From: Clostridia bacterium
GTDB lineage: Bacteria; Bacillota; Clostridia; UBA1381
Assembly (NCBI GenBank): GCA_900751885.1
Contig: CAADTH010000050.1
Span: 62,001 to 126,000 of the forward strand
Direction: 5' to 3'
Length of the DNA stretch: 64,000 bases
Part shown: piece after piece, positions 26,299 to 35,649 of the stretch
How positions within the stretch are numbered: position 1 is the stretch's first letter
Layout of the letters: each line of letters opens with the position of its first letter
Translations under genes and position numbers: made by a program
The notes under the pieces: model-generated
The model's database searches: none
The model's input: only the letters and a program-made list of their open reading frames with translations
What the model was told of the DNA's origin: nothing

Positions 26299-28010
26299 GA
26301 TACCAATCCCTCCCCCATTTGTGATTCGGCAATCAGCTGGTAATCCTGACATGATTGAAGCAGTTCGTTATGTGTGCCATAGCCGACGGCTCTGCCGCCA
26401 TCGAGTACCAGAATGTGGTCGGCGTGCTGAATCGAGCTGACGCGCTGGGCAACGATGATGGTCGTGGTGTCAGGGAAATGTGTTTGAATGGAGCGGCGCA
26501 GCTGTGCGTCGGTCTTGTAATCGAGTGCGCTCGACGAGTCGTCTAAAATCAAAATTTCAGGGTTTGCGGCGAGTGCACGGGAAATGAGAAGGCGCTGTTT
26601 TTGCCCGCCGGACAGGTTGGTGCCCTTGGCGGTCAGGTGGTGGTCGAATCGCTCTGGAATGCTATGGATGAATTCCGCCGCCTGCGCGAATTCACTGCTC
26701 TCTTCAATGTCTTCATCTGCAAGCTCGCGTCCAAAATCAATATTTTCTCGGATGGTGTCCGACAGAAGAAAGTCGTTTTGAAACGCCACGCCGAATTTGG
26801 TGTGGAGCACATCAGCGGGGATTGAGCGGATATCGTCTCCAGAGATGCGGATGCGCCCCTCGTCTGCGTCATAAAAGCGGAGAAGAAGCTGAATAATGGT
26901 GGTTTTTCCGCATCCGGTCGGACCAATGATCCCAAGCGTTTCGCCGCGCTTTAAGTGAAAGCTGATATCAGAGATGTTATTTGCAGCGTTTAGGTAGGAA
27001 AAGGATACCTGTTCAAAGGAAATATGCCACGGCGTGTCCTTGTGGTCAGGAGGGAAAGCGGCAAAATCCTCGCCGCTGTCGAGAACCTCACTGATTCTCC
27101 CAGCGGATGCACTTCCCTTGGAGATGAGCATAAAAATGCGGTTTACAGACAACAGCGCGTTTAGGATGATGGTGAAGTACGTCATAAACGCAATGATTTT
27201 ACCAGGCTGGCTGACGCCGCTGTTCACGCGGAATGCTCCCACCAAAATTACAAGCGTGAGACCGACATTCAAAAACAGGTTCATGGCAGGATTAGAGAGC
27301 GCCATATTTATCCCTGCTTTTTTCTCATTTTGCACCACTTCCTGATTGACAGAATCAAAGCGGTGCTTTTCATAGCCTGTCTTGGACAGTGCCTTGATGA
27401 CGCGGATACCAGATACATTTTCCCGAACAGTGCGGACCATATGGTCGACGGATTCCTGAAGGCGTTTATAAAGCGGAATGCCGCGCTTGGATACCGTGAA
27501 TACGACAACTGCCATGAACGGCATGACGCACAAAAGCACCAGGGTGAGCATGGGTTCTAAGGTCAGGGTGATGACGACACCGCCAATCAACAGAATCGGC
27601 GCACGTACGCCCAGGCGCTGAATCATGCCGAGCATTTGATGGATGTTGTAGGTATCAGTGGACAGACGGGAAATCAGCGATGGGATGGTGAAGCGGTCGG
27701 TCTGTCGGCAGGAAAGATAGGAAATCCGAGAAAAGAGGTCATGGCGGATTTGTCTGGTCGTCTTTTGTGCGACGCGAGACGCAAGGCGGTTTGCGATGAT
27801 ATTGCCCCACAGTGCAATTATGGCGCAGACAAGCATCATGACGCCCCAAAACAGGATGAGGGGAATACTTTTTTTTGGCACAACATTATCAATCATATAT
27901 GCCAGAATCCATGGGAGCAGCAAGTCCATGATGCTTCCGGTGAATTTAATCGAAACACCGAGAATCATTTGGGCAATGTGAGGCTTTAAGTATTTGAGGA
28001 TTCGTTTCAA
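26295..28010 (-). CDS. ABC exporter half-transporter A (permease-ATPase fusion)
   Basis: 571 residues with six transmembrane helices (about 8-300) and an ATPase domain (about 330-565). Walker A is GPTGCGKTT, the signature is canonical NLSGGQKQ, Walker B is ILILDDSSSALD (Asp-Asp instead of Asp-Glu, so the catalytic glutamate is replaced), and the H-loop is VAQRVS with Gln for His. So this half keeps the signature but has lost catalytic residues, complementing its partner. The best start is TTG 28010, nine bases after AGGAGG; ATG 28034 is in frame but lacks a site. It follows the MarR stop codon directly, so the three genes form one operon. Confidence 0.92.
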   Translation of the reverse strand: MKRILKYLKPHIAQMILGVSIKFTGSIMDLLLPWILAYMIDNVVPKKSIPLILFWGVMMLVCAIIALWGNIIANRLASRVAQKTTRQIRHDLFSRISYLSCRQTDRFTIPSLISRLSTDTYNIHQMLGMIQRLGVRAPILLIGGVVITLTLEPMLTLVLLCVMPFMAVVVFTVSKRGIPLYKRLQESVDHMVRTVRENVSGIRVIKALSKTGYEKHRFDSVNQEVVQNEKKAGINMALSNPAMNLFLNVGLTLVILVGAFRVNSGVSQPGKIIAFMTYFTIILNALLSVNRIFMLISKGSASAGRISEVLDSGEDFAAFPPDHKDTPWHISFEQVSFSYLNAANNISDISFHLKRGETLGIIGPTGCGKTTIIQLLLRFYDADEGRIRISGDDIRSIPADVLHTKFGVAFQNDFLLSDTIRENIDFGRELADEDIEESSEFAQAAEFIHSIPERFDHHLTAKGTNLSGGQKQRLLISRALAANPEILILDDSSSALDYKTDAQLRRSIQTHFPDTTTIIVAQRVSSIQHADHILVLDGGRAVGYGTHNELLQSCQDYQLIAESQMGEGLVS

Positions 28011-28011
28011 A

Positions 28012-28452
28012 TCAGGTTTCCTCCTTTCTATCATATAGATATTCCATTGATTTTTTTGTGATTTTCTCTATCATAGAAGACAGCAAAAGGCGTTCCTCGT
28101 CTGTGAAGTCCTCTGTGATATAATCGTTCCACGAGCGAAGCGTCCTTCTGATTTCAGGAAGCAAATCCTGGGCCTTTTGCGTCGGAAAGATGAGCGTGAC
28201 GCGCTTGTCAGTCGTGCTTGGTTCGCGGGTAAGATAGCCGCTTTTTTCTAAAATAACAAGTTGGCGCGCGACATTGCTTTTGTTGATGCACAAAAGCCTG
28301 GAAAGATGCTCCTGAGAAATGCCCGGATTGCGGCAGATATTTAAAAGATACGCATAATGATTTCCAGTGAGTTGGTACTGCGACAGGTGATTATTGCGGT
28401 AATGTTCTGCACAGCGGGAGGAAATATTGATTCCTTTCATGATGGAAAACAT
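28012..28452 (-). CDS. MarR family transcriptional regulator
   Basis: 146 residues with a winged helix at about 30-100 (GISQEHLSRLLCINKSNVARQLVILEKSGYLTREP, positions about 45-79, then DKRVTLIFPT for the wing) and flanking dimerisation helices. It opens the operon for the ABC exporter, the usual arrangement in which a MarR repressor is released by a toxic ligand that the pump exports. ATG 28452 follows AAGGAG by eight bases. A matching palindromic operator overlies the start point of its promoter, so autoregulation is likely. Confidence 0.92.
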   Translation of the reverse strand: MFSIMKGINISSRCAEHYRNNHLSQYQLTGNHYAYLLNICRNPGISQEHLSRLLCINKSNVARQLVILEKSGYLTREPSTTDKRVTLIFPTQKAQDLLPEIRRTLRSWNDYITEDFTDEERLLLSSMIEKITKKSMEYLYDRKEET

Positions 28453-28475
28453 AAAATGGTCTCCTTCTTCAAAAT

Positions 28476-28526
28476 TAGTTGCGGACGCAACGATGTGATT
28501 ATAGCACAGAAAAAATGGAATGTCAA
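28476..28526 (-). promoter_or_regulatory. consensus promoter with MarR-type operator
   Basis: On the minus strand perfect TTGACA (28526-28521), 17-bp spacer, perfect TATAAT (28503-28498). Immediately downstream, over the expected start point, lies GTTGCG-GA-CGCAAC (28478-28491, plus-strand reading), a two-fold symmetric site of the kind MarR dimers bind. Confidence 0.85.
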
Positions 28527-28665
28527 AGGTAGAAAATGCAGTTCTTTATTATCATTGATATCACCTTGTAAACGAGTCCTATTGTGTTTTTGTACAAAAA
28601 TACAAGATGGATTGCACTAAGATTTTACGAAAGACATTAAGAAAATATAAACAGTGGAAATTCAC

Positions 28666-28694
28666 TTGCGAAACGGGATTGTCTAGTGTAGAAT
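28666..28694 (+). promoter_or_regulatory. promoter of the MacAB-like operon
   Basis: TTGCGA (28666-28671), 17-bp spacer, TAGAAT (28689-28694), with a leader of about 115 bases. The 365-bp gap holds this promoter, the MarR promoter and otherwise AT-rich DNA. Confidence 0.5.
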
Positions 28695-28817
28695 GAAAAA
28701 AAGTTTACAAATTATTTGGATAAAATTCATAGAACGTTTTTATTTTGTACATATGTGTGAAATAAATGTCTTCTATAATTTAGAAAGGCTAACTGAGAAA
28801 TGGAGGGAGACAGCAGA

Positions 28818-30620
28818 ATGAATAAGGGTAGGAAAATCAAGGTTCACATGCCGAAGCCGTCAAAAGAGGGGATAAAAAAGATGCTTCGGCCGACAAAGAA
28901 AAAGGTAGTGATTCTCTGCATCATTTTGGCGGCGGTTTTACTGGTTGTAATCGGAAGCTGCACAGCCAGAAATAAGAAAATGCCGACCAATGCAGACGCG
29001 ACAGCGGCAAGCGTCACAAGAGGGACACTGGAGGTGGCGATTTCCGGCAGTGGTGCGGTGGAACCGTTTGAGCGCTATGAGATTATCCCGATGGTAGACG
29101 GAAAGATTTTGTCCTCGCCGTTTGAGGTGGGAGACAGCGTCAATGAGGGTGATGTTCTGTATCAATTTGACGCGTCAGACAGCAGCATTGCGATTCAAAA
29201 GCAAGAAAATGCACTGAAAAAGTCTGCGCTTTCCGGCACAGAAACCAGTGAACAGGCAGATAAGCTGCAGATTGAGGCGCCATGCAGCGGAACGGTGTCG
29301 GGGCTTAGTATTAAGTCGGGCGACGACATCGCGCAGGGCGCACAGATTGCCAGCGTAAAAAATGATAAGACAATGGTAACATACCTGCCGTTTAACAAAG
29401 AGCAGGTACAGGGTATTTACGTGGGGCAGGGAGCAACGCTTTCCTATTATACAAGCAGTATTGCAGGGAAGGTCACACACGTGGACAGCAATCCGACCAC
29501 ACAGGCAAACGGTGCGATGCTTTACTCTGTTACAGTAGAGTTTACCAATCCGGGCGCAGTGGCAAAGGGCGACCAGGTCGGCGGAGAAATCGGCGGTATC
29601 ATCAGCCCTGGATATGGGACAGTCGATTACAGCGCATCCGGCGACGCGAAGTCAGAGCTTGGTGGGACCGTTTCGAGCATTAAAGTGAAAAATGGGGATT
29701 ACGTCACAAAAGGGCAGGTCATTGCGACGCTTTCGAGCACGACTGTGTCAAACAGCCTGCAAAAGAGCGATTTGGATTACCAGGACGCACAGCTCTCCCT
29801 GCAGGAGCAGAAGAACAAGCTCGATGATTACAGTATTACATCGCCAATCAATGGGACTGTACTCTCCAAAGAGAGCAAGGCAGGCGATACCATCGACAAG
29901 ACAAACGCAAGTATTGTGATGATGGTAGTCGCTGATATCAGCAAGCTCAAGTTCAATTTGGACATTGACGAGCTGGATATCAGCAAGGTTTCAGTAGGGC
30001 AGAAGGTAGAGGTGACAGCGGACGCGGTTCCCGGGGAGAAATACACAGGGGAAATCACGAAGGTGTCCTTAGAGGGAACCACGGAAAACGGTGTTACAAC
30101 CTATACGGCGGAGGTTGTGATTTACGAGCCTGGGAATCTCAGACCGAGTATGAATGTGGACGCGAGCGTGATTGTGGAGTCCGCGGACAATGCGCTGATG
30201 GTGCCGGTTGGAGCGGTCAAAAAAGCGGGAGGAGACTCCTATGTGTACGTAAAGAGTGATGCGCCTGCCAAGAAGGAGAAAACAAAGGAAGGACAAACGG
30301 CTGGGCAGATGGGCGCAGCCGGCGGAAAAAGAGCAGAGACGGTACCGGATGGATATGAAAAGCGGACTGTGGAGACAGGAATCAGCAATGATGAGTATAC
30401 GCAGATTATAAATGGTCTTTCCGAGGGAGATCAGGTATATGACATGTCCATGGCAAGCAGCACCTCCGACGCGATGCAGATGATGATGGGAGGGGATCCA
30501 GGCGGCGGACCGGAAGGCGGACCACCATCTGACGGTGGCGGCTCTCATGGCGGCAGTTCGTCCGGCAGCTCTGGTAAGTCAGGCTCTGGCGGCTCGTCCG
30601 GCGGCGCGCAGAAGAGATAG
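28818..30620 (+). CDS. MacA/HlyD-like adaptor protein with Gly/Ser-rich tail
   Basis: 600 residues: basic N-terminus, one membrane anchor (about 28-48), two biotinyl-lipoyl-like hybrid modules (about 80-115 and 150-185, then a repeat near 285-315 and 345-365), a beta-barrel region (about 375-460), and a low-complexity tail rich in Gly, Ser and Met (about 520-600). It would link the MacB-type permease to the outside of the cell. The start is ATG 28818, ten bases after GGAGGG; ATG 28800 is in frame but less suitable. In Gram-positives these adaptors act without an outer-membrane channel. The Gly/Ser-rich tail (GGDPGGGPEGGPP-like) is unusual and may reach into the wall. Confidence 0.88.
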   Translation: MNKGRKIKVHMPKPSKEGIKKMLRPTKKKVVILCIILAAVLLVVIGSCTARNKKMPTNADATAASVTRGTLEVAISGSGAVEPFERYEIIPMVDGKILSSPFEVGDSVNEGDVLYQFDASDSSIAIQKQENALKKSALSGTETSEQADKLQIEAPCSGTVSGLSIKSGDDIAQGAQIASVKNDKTMVTYLPFNKEQVQGIYVGQGATLSYYTSSIAGKVTHVDSNPTTQANGAMLYSVTVEFTNPGAVAKGDQVGGEIGGIISPGYGTVDYSASGDAKSELGGTVSSIKVKNGDYVTKGQVIATLSSTTVSNSLQKSDLDYQDAQLSLQEQKNKLDDYSITSPINGTVLSKESKAGDTIDKTNASIVMMVVADISKLKFNLDIDELDISKVSVGQKVEVTADAVPGEKYTGEITKVSLEGTTENGVTTYTAEVVIYEPGNLRPSMNVDASVIVESADNALMVPVGAVKKAGGDSYVYVKSDAPAKKEKTKEGQTAGQMGAAGGKRAETVPDGYEKRTVETGISNDEYTQIINGLSEGDQVYDMSMASSTSDAMQMMMGGDPGGGPEGGPPSDGGGSHGGSSSGSSGKSGSGGSSGGAQKR

Positions 30621-30631
30621 CGGGTGAGCAA

Positions 30632-31330
30632 ATGATTCGATTAGTAGATATTAAAAAGATTTATAAGATGGGCGACTATGAGGTACACGCCCTAAAGGGC
30701 GTTAACCTGCACGTCGCGCCAAAGGAGTTTGTCGCAATCATCGGGCCGTCTGGCTCTGGAAAATCCACGCTGATGAATATGATCGGCTGTCTGGATGTGC
30801 CGACCAGCGGCGAGTGCTACATTGAGGGGATCGGTGTCAGCAAGATGAAGGACAATCAGCTTGCGGATCTCCGAAACCAGAAGCTCGGCTTTATCTTCCA
30901 GCAGTATAATTTGCTTCCGAAGCTTAGTGCTCTTGAGAATGTAGAGCTTCCGCTGATTTACCGTGGGGTGAGCGCGTCCCAGCGGCATAAGATGGCGAAG
31001 GAGGCTTTGGACAGGGTAGGACTTGGGGAAAAAATCCGACATAAGCCGACAGAGCTGTCCGGAGGACAGCAGCAGAGGGTATCAATTGCAAGAGCGCTTT
31101 GTGGAAAGCCGGCGCTGATTTTGGCGGATGAGCCGACGGGGGCGCTCGACTCGAAATCAGGTGTGGAGATTATGGCAATGCTCCATGAGCTTCACGACGA
31201 GGGAAACACGATTGTCGTCATCACGCATGATATGAAGGTTGCAAAGCAGGCAGACCGGATTGTGACAATCAGCGATGGAGAAATCACAAGCGATGTGGAC
31301 AATAAGGACGGGAGGGCGGAGACTGTATGA
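30632..31330 (+). CDS. MacB-type ABC transporter ATPase
   Basis: 232 residues, the ATP-binding subunit. Walker A is GPSGSGKST (about 40-48), the Q-loop is FIFQQYNLLP, the signature is LSGGQQQR (about 143-150), Walker B is LILADEPTGALD and the H-loop is VITHD. LolD/MacB-type sequence features (GCLDVPTSGE) are present. It follows the adaptor gene by 11 bp and overlaps the permease start (ATGA). Confidence 0.95.
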   Translation: MIRLVDIKKIYKMGDYEVHALKGVNLHVAPKEFVAIIGPSGSGKSTLMNMIGCLDVPTSGECYIEGIGVSKMKDNQLADLRNQKLGFIFQQYNLLPKLSALENVELPLIYRGVSASQRHKMAKEALDRVGLGEKIRHKPTELSGGQQQRVSIARALCGKPALILADEPTGALDSKSGVEIMAMLHELHDEGNTIVVITHDMKVAKQADRIVTISDGEITSDVDNKDGRAETV

Positions 31331-32505
31331 CAAAATTTATCCAGTCCTTTAAAATGGCGATTAAAAGTATTCTGGGAAATAAGTTCCGCTCTGCCCTTAC
31401 CATGCTCGGAATTGTAATCGGCGTGGCGTCTGTTATCATTCTGACAGGAATCGGAGCAGGCTCCAGCCAGCAGATGACAGAGGAGCTGGAGAGCATGGGA
31501 ACGAACCTGATTACCGTGTCAATTAACCGCCGTGCGTCTTCGCGGTCGGTTAAAATAGATGACATCAAGGAGTTTCAGGAAAAAAACAGCCAGCTTGTCA
31601 GCGCGGTATCGCCTACCATATCAGGAAACGCAACGCTAAAATATGGTACGACCAATTTTACAACCTCCCTTGAGGGTGTGGACAGCAGCTATGAGGATAT
31701 CACAAAGGTAAAGCTTACGTCTGGGCGGTTCATCGGTGAGAATGATGTGGAAAACCGTTCAAATGTGGTGGTAGTGGGTACATATATTCAACAGGAAGCG
31801 TTCGGCGGCGAGAATCCGGTTGGACAGGAAATTAAATTGAACGGAAAGCTGTTCAAGATTATTGGTGTGTATGAGGAAGCAAGTGATTCCACAGAGAAGT
31901 CAGAGGACAACAAGATTACGATGCCGTATACGACCGCAATGCGGTTTGTGAAAAACACGAACATCACAACGTTTTACGTATCCGCCGCGTCGGAGGACGT
32001 CAATGGGATGGCGGTTGCCGCACTCAAGTCGTTTATGACGCGAAAGCTAGGCTCTGATGAAGGGTTCACGGTAATGAGTATGAAGGAAATCCTCGACACC
32101 ATGAACCAGATGATGAGCATTATGACAAACATGCTTGCAGGAATCGCGGCGATTTCCCTCTTGGTCGGAGGAATCGGCATCATGAATATCATGACGGTAT
32201 CCGTCAGTGAGAGAACGAGGGAAATCGGAATCCGAAAGGCGATTGGCGCGAGGACGACGGATATCCTGCTGCAATTTTTGATTGAGTCAGTGATACTGAG
32301 CTGTATGGGCGGCGTGATAGGAATTCTGTTTGGAATCGGTGCAGGCATGGGAGTCGGCGCGCTTTTGGGAATCCAGTTTGCAGCGGAGACTGGTATGATG
32401 ACAATGTCATTCTTATTCGCACTGTTTGTCGGCGTGTTCTTTGGACTATCCCCGGCGAAAAAGGCGGCAAAGCTCAATCCGATTGAAGCATTGCGTTCAG
32501 AATAG
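31327..32505 (+). CDS. MacB-type ABC transporter permease
   Basis: 392 residues with the MacB topology: one helix at the N-terminus (about 17-40), a large extracellular MacB-PCD domain (about 45-250) and three helices at the C-terminus (about 270-385, FtsX domain with LVGGIGIMNIMTVSVSERTREIGIRKAIGA at about 281-310). It works with the adaptor and the ATPase to push a substrate (peptide, siderophore or drug) across the envelope by mechanotransmission. ATG overlaps the stop of the ATPase gene. Confidence 0.95.
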   Translation: MTKFIQSFKMAIKSILGNKFRSALTMLGIVIGVASVIILTGIGAGSSQQMTEELESMGTNLITVSINRRASSRSVKIDDIKEFQEKNSQLVSAVSPTISGNATLKYGTTNFTTSLEGVDSSYEDITKVKLTSGRFIGENDVENRSNVVVVGTYIQQEAFGGENPVGQEIKLNGKLFKIIGVYEEASDSTEKSEDNKITMPYTTAMRFVKNTNITTFYVSAASEDVNGMAVAALKSFMTRKLGSDEGFTVMSMKEILDTMNQMMSIMTNMLAGIAAISLLVGGIGIMNIMTVSVSERTREIGIRKAIGARTTDILLQFLIESVILSCMGGVIGILFGIGAGMGVGALLGIQFAAETGMMTMSFLFALFVGVFFGLSPAKKAAKLNPIEALRSE

Positions 32506-32521
32506 ATAAAGGAGAGAAAAC

Positions 32522-35470
32522 ATGAAAAGAGCGAGTTTTAAAATATGGTGTCTGGCACTGGTGCTCTCTGTGATAGCAGGGAGTGTGCCCGCCTTTGCGT
32601 CGTACTCAGACGTGTATGACTATGATTCCTATTACGGAGCAGTCGACCGTTTGGGAGGGCTTGGCATTTTAAACGGCTACACAGACGGCGCGTTCCATCC
32701 GTCAGACGCCCTGACAAGGGCACAGTTTGCCAAAATTGTGGTGTGCGCGATGGATAAAGAGGATGAGGCAAGCGCTGTATCCAGTCCGTTTTATGATGTA
32801 CCGCAGGGACACTGGGCACTGCCATACATCAATTATGTGACGGCAAATGGAATCATTGTCGGATATTCGGACGGATCATTCCGTCCGGACGAGAAAATCA
32901 ACTATGCAGAAGCACTCACGGTACTAATCAGGATGCTTGGATACACAGAAGCGGATGTTGGGTACTTCTGGCCGAACAATTACATGGACAAGGCGGCGGC
33001 GCTGGGCTTTACGGATGAGTTTTACAGAAACAGCACGGATGCCATCAACCGCGCGGAAGCGGCAGTATTGGTCGACCGCGCCCTCTTTACCGATGTGAAG
33101 GGAAGCACAGATACGATTTTCCTTGCCACGGTGGGATATACAGTCAAAGAGGACAGCATGATTTTGGGGACGAGTGACAATGACGATACGCTCCAGTGGG
33201 ATGAGGTGCGCCTTTCCGACAGCTCTGTCTATCGGTATAAGACATCAGGAGGATTTGAACCTGCATCCTTTGCAAAATATCTTGTGATTGACAACGACGA
33301 TAATACTGTGGCGGCGGCATATGGTGTGCTGACCGGCAACCAAGGTGCAGACGAGATGAAGCGGGCAGGCTACACGGTCGTGGATAATTGTTATATCATC
33401 GCGTCGGCTTCTGACGATCGGACGCTTGCCAGTGATGAAATCCGCACCACACAAGGGGTATTCAAGGTGCAGGATACGGATGTGCTGGCAAAGACGGAAG
33501 AAGTCGGTACGCTGGTACTTGATAAGAACCGCAAGGTCATCAGTGCGAGCACAAAGGAAGCCAATACCAAGGAATACATTGTGACGAAGGTGAATGGAAG
33601 CCAGGTGGAGTATGTCAGTGACAGCTCGATTCAGAGCGTGAGCCTAAATGAGGATTTCCCGATTTACGCGGACTATGGAGCAAGGGAGACCTTCAGCAAG
33701 GCAGTATCCGACTTTGTGGCAGGGTCAAAGCTAACGCTGTATGCAAACGGAGATGAAAATTGGGCATACGGTGTGGTGGACACCGGCTCTGGCTATTCTG
33801 TGCTGACGGACTGCTTTTTGATTGCGTCTAAGACGGAGGACAAAACATTGACCTCCGATCAGGTTCGCACCTCAAATGGTGTGTATCAGGTAAAGAGCAA
33901 TGACATTTTAAACAAAATAGGAGAAATGGGCACGGTCGTTTTGGATGAGTCGAAAAAAATCGAGCAGTTTGCACCTGCAAGTGCGGCAAGCTTGAGCGTA
34001 GTGGTCAACCGGGTGGCAAACGGTGTGATGGAGTACATGGACGAGAATGGAAACAATGGGAGCTTCCGTTTCAGCAATACCTTTAAGACCTATGTGGACT
34101 ACAGCACCGTCATGCAGGGAATTCCGTCTGAATATGTGAATGCGGGAGACAGCCTGACGCTGTATGGAGACTCCTACGGGGATTGGTCGTTCGCGGTCGT
34201 AGAGTCGGGAACGGATATTGACCCAATTCTTGCGACAAAGGATTATACACAGGCGGACGAATATTTGGGAAGCATCAAAATCAACAAGAATTCCTTGAAG
34301 GTATACCGCAATGGTCTTGCATCGAGTCTATCGGAAATCAAAAGAAATGATGTCGTGTATTATAACCAGAAGGCAAATATCATGGATGTGTATGACAACA
34401 AGGTGACGGGTATCTACTACGAGGCGCTTCCGAGCAAGGCGTATGTGTCCTCCGTCATGGTCGGCGGCAAGGAATACGAGCTTGGGACGACGCAGGCAGT
34501 TGCAAGTCTGGATGAGTCGAGCGGCAGCTTCCAGATTGGGGACCGGGTCACACTGCTTCTTGGTAAAAATGACAAGGTTGCGTTTGCAGTACAGCTCTCC
34601 GATTTTGACTTCTTTGAGTATGGCGTGGTGCTCGGCACGTACACAGAGACGAAGCAGAGCGGTACGGACGCTGGGAAGAGTGAAATCAAGGCGAAGCTCT
34701 TTATGCCGGATGGAAACACGTATGAATACGTGACAGACCGCGATTATAAGTTGTATAAAGGACAGCTTGTCAAGCTCAATTTTGCGGACGGTATCGTGAG
34801 TATGCAAAGCGCCGGCTCAACTAAGGCGTATGGGGAAATTGACAAGGCGAACCGAACGATTGGGGATAAGACGGTGTTAAAGGATGCGGTCGTGATGCAG
34901 CTGGTTTCCAACGAGGACGGTCAGGACGCGGAAGTGACGCTTCTCAATTTTGACACACTCGGTGCATCAAAGATTTCGAGCTCGCAGCTGTTATCCTCTG
35001 TCAGTGCAAATAAATTCGGTGATGTGGGGATTCTGTATGTGAAGGATTTGGTTGCAACAGATTACCGCTATGGAATGCTAACCCAGAGAAAAACAGAGGG
35101 AGGTATGGGAACCTATACCATCCAGACAGGGGGAGAAAAGCAGACCTTTACCTCCAGTGTTATCTATTCGGTCACCTCTGGAAACCCTGTCGCGGTGCGT
35201 ACCTCGGGCGGACAGCTCAAGGACATGAAGCAGCTGTATTTGTATGCATCGGCAAATGACATCGAGGCAGTCGATGGAAGCCGAATCAAGCTAAATGGCA
35301 AGGTGTACGCGATTGGCGCGGATGCGATGTACTACCGTCAGACGGGAATGAATCAGTATGAGGCGCTTTCCTACAGCGAGGTGGAGAATATGCAGGTCGA
35401 CTCTGTATCGGTTTATTCGGATAAGCCGGTATCGAGCGGCGGAGAGGTCAAGCTGGTATTGATTCAGTAA
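32522..35470 (+). CDS. SLH-domain surface protein with three internal repeats
   Basis: 982 residues: signal peptide (1 to about 27), three SLH domains (about 28-70, 85-135, 140-185; phrases such as GYSDGSFRPDEKINYAEAL), then a long all-beta region. Within this region a block beginning with an aromatic-rich strand and ending in VLDxxxK recurs three times near residues 206, 293 and 422 (examples: CYIIASASDDRTL and CFLIASKTEDKTL), a roughly 90-130-residue period. SLH domains bind pyruvylated wall polymers, so the protein sits on the surface. It follows the permease by 16 bp behind AAAGGAGAG, so the operon joins an exporter and a surface protein. Catalytic residues are not visible. Confidence 0.9.
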   Translation: MKRASFKIWCLALVLSVIAGSVPAFASYSDVYDYDSYYGAVDRLGGLGILNGYTDGAFHPSDALTRAQFAKIVVCAMDKEDEASAVSSPFYDVPQGHWALPYINYVTANGIIVGYSDGSFRPDEKINYAEALTVLIRMLGYTEADVGYFWPNNYMDKAAALGFTDEFYRNSTDAINRAEAAVLVDRALFTDVKGSTDTIFLATVGYTVKEDSMILGTSDNDDTLQWDEVRLSDSSVYRYKTSGGFEPASFAKYLVIDNDDNTVAAAYGVLTGNQGADEMKRAGYTVVDNCYIIASASDDRTLASDEIRTTQGVFKVQDTDVLAKTEEVGTLVLDKNRKVISASTKEANTKEYIVTKVNGSQVEYVSDSSIQSVSLNEDFPIYADYGARETFSKAVSDFVAGSKLTLYANGDENWAYGVVDTGSGYSVLTDCFLIASKTEDKTLTSDQVRTSNGVYQVKSNDILNKIGEMGTVVLDESKKIEQFAPASAASLSVVVNRVANGVMEYMDENGNNGSFRFSNTFKTYVDYSTVMQGIPSEYVNAGDSLTLYGDSYGDWSFAVVESGTDIDPILATKDYTQADEYLGSIKINKNSLKVYRNGLASSLSEIKRNDVVYYNQKANIMDVYDNKVTGIYYEALPSKAYVSSVMVGGKEYELGTTQAVASLDESSGSFQIGDRVTLLLGKNDKVAFAVQLSDFDFFEYGVVLGTYTETKQSGTDAGKSEIKAKLFMPDGNTYEYVTDRDYKLYKGQLVKLNFADGIVSMQSAGSTKAYGEIDKANRTIGDKTVLKDAVVMQLVSNEDGQDAEVTLLNFDTLGASKISSSQLLSSVSANKFGDVGILYVKDLVATDYRYGMLTQRKTEGGMGTYTIQTGGEKQTFTSSVIYSVTSGNPVAVRTSGGQLKDMKQLYLYASANDIEAVDGSRIKLNGKVYAIGADAMYYRQTGMNQYEALSYSEVENMQVDSVSVYSDKPVSSGGEVKLVLIQ

Positions 35471-35503
35471 GGACTTGATGTAAAAAGGAAGTAGACAAGA
35501 TAT

Positions 35504-35536
35504 AAAAACCGATAGCCTTTTAGGCTATCGGTTTTT
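35504..35536 (+). terminator. terminator of the MacAB-SLH operon
   Basis: AAAAACCGATAGCC pairs with GGCTATCGGTTTTT, with a T-run on the plus strand. Confidence 0.9.
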
Positions 35537-35584
35537 TGTGCATCGAATGAGAACACATGTACCAGTTGTATGGGGGATGAACAC

Positions 35585-35627
35585 AAAAACAGAGCCGGCG
35601 GCAGAAGATGCCACAGGCTCTGTTTTC
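35585..35627 (-). terminator. terminator of the PPC-like gene
   Basis: ACAGAGCC (35590-35597) pairs with GGCTCTGT (35616-35623); the minus-strand RNA ends in UUUUUG. Confidence 0.65.
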
Positions 35628-35649
35628 ATTTTATAATAAGAGATTTTTA

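Noticed and set aside
28034..28034. ATG 28034 as start of the upstream ABC gene
   Set aside because: No ribosome site; AGGAGG lies downstream and fits TTG 28010, though the ATG cannot be excluded.
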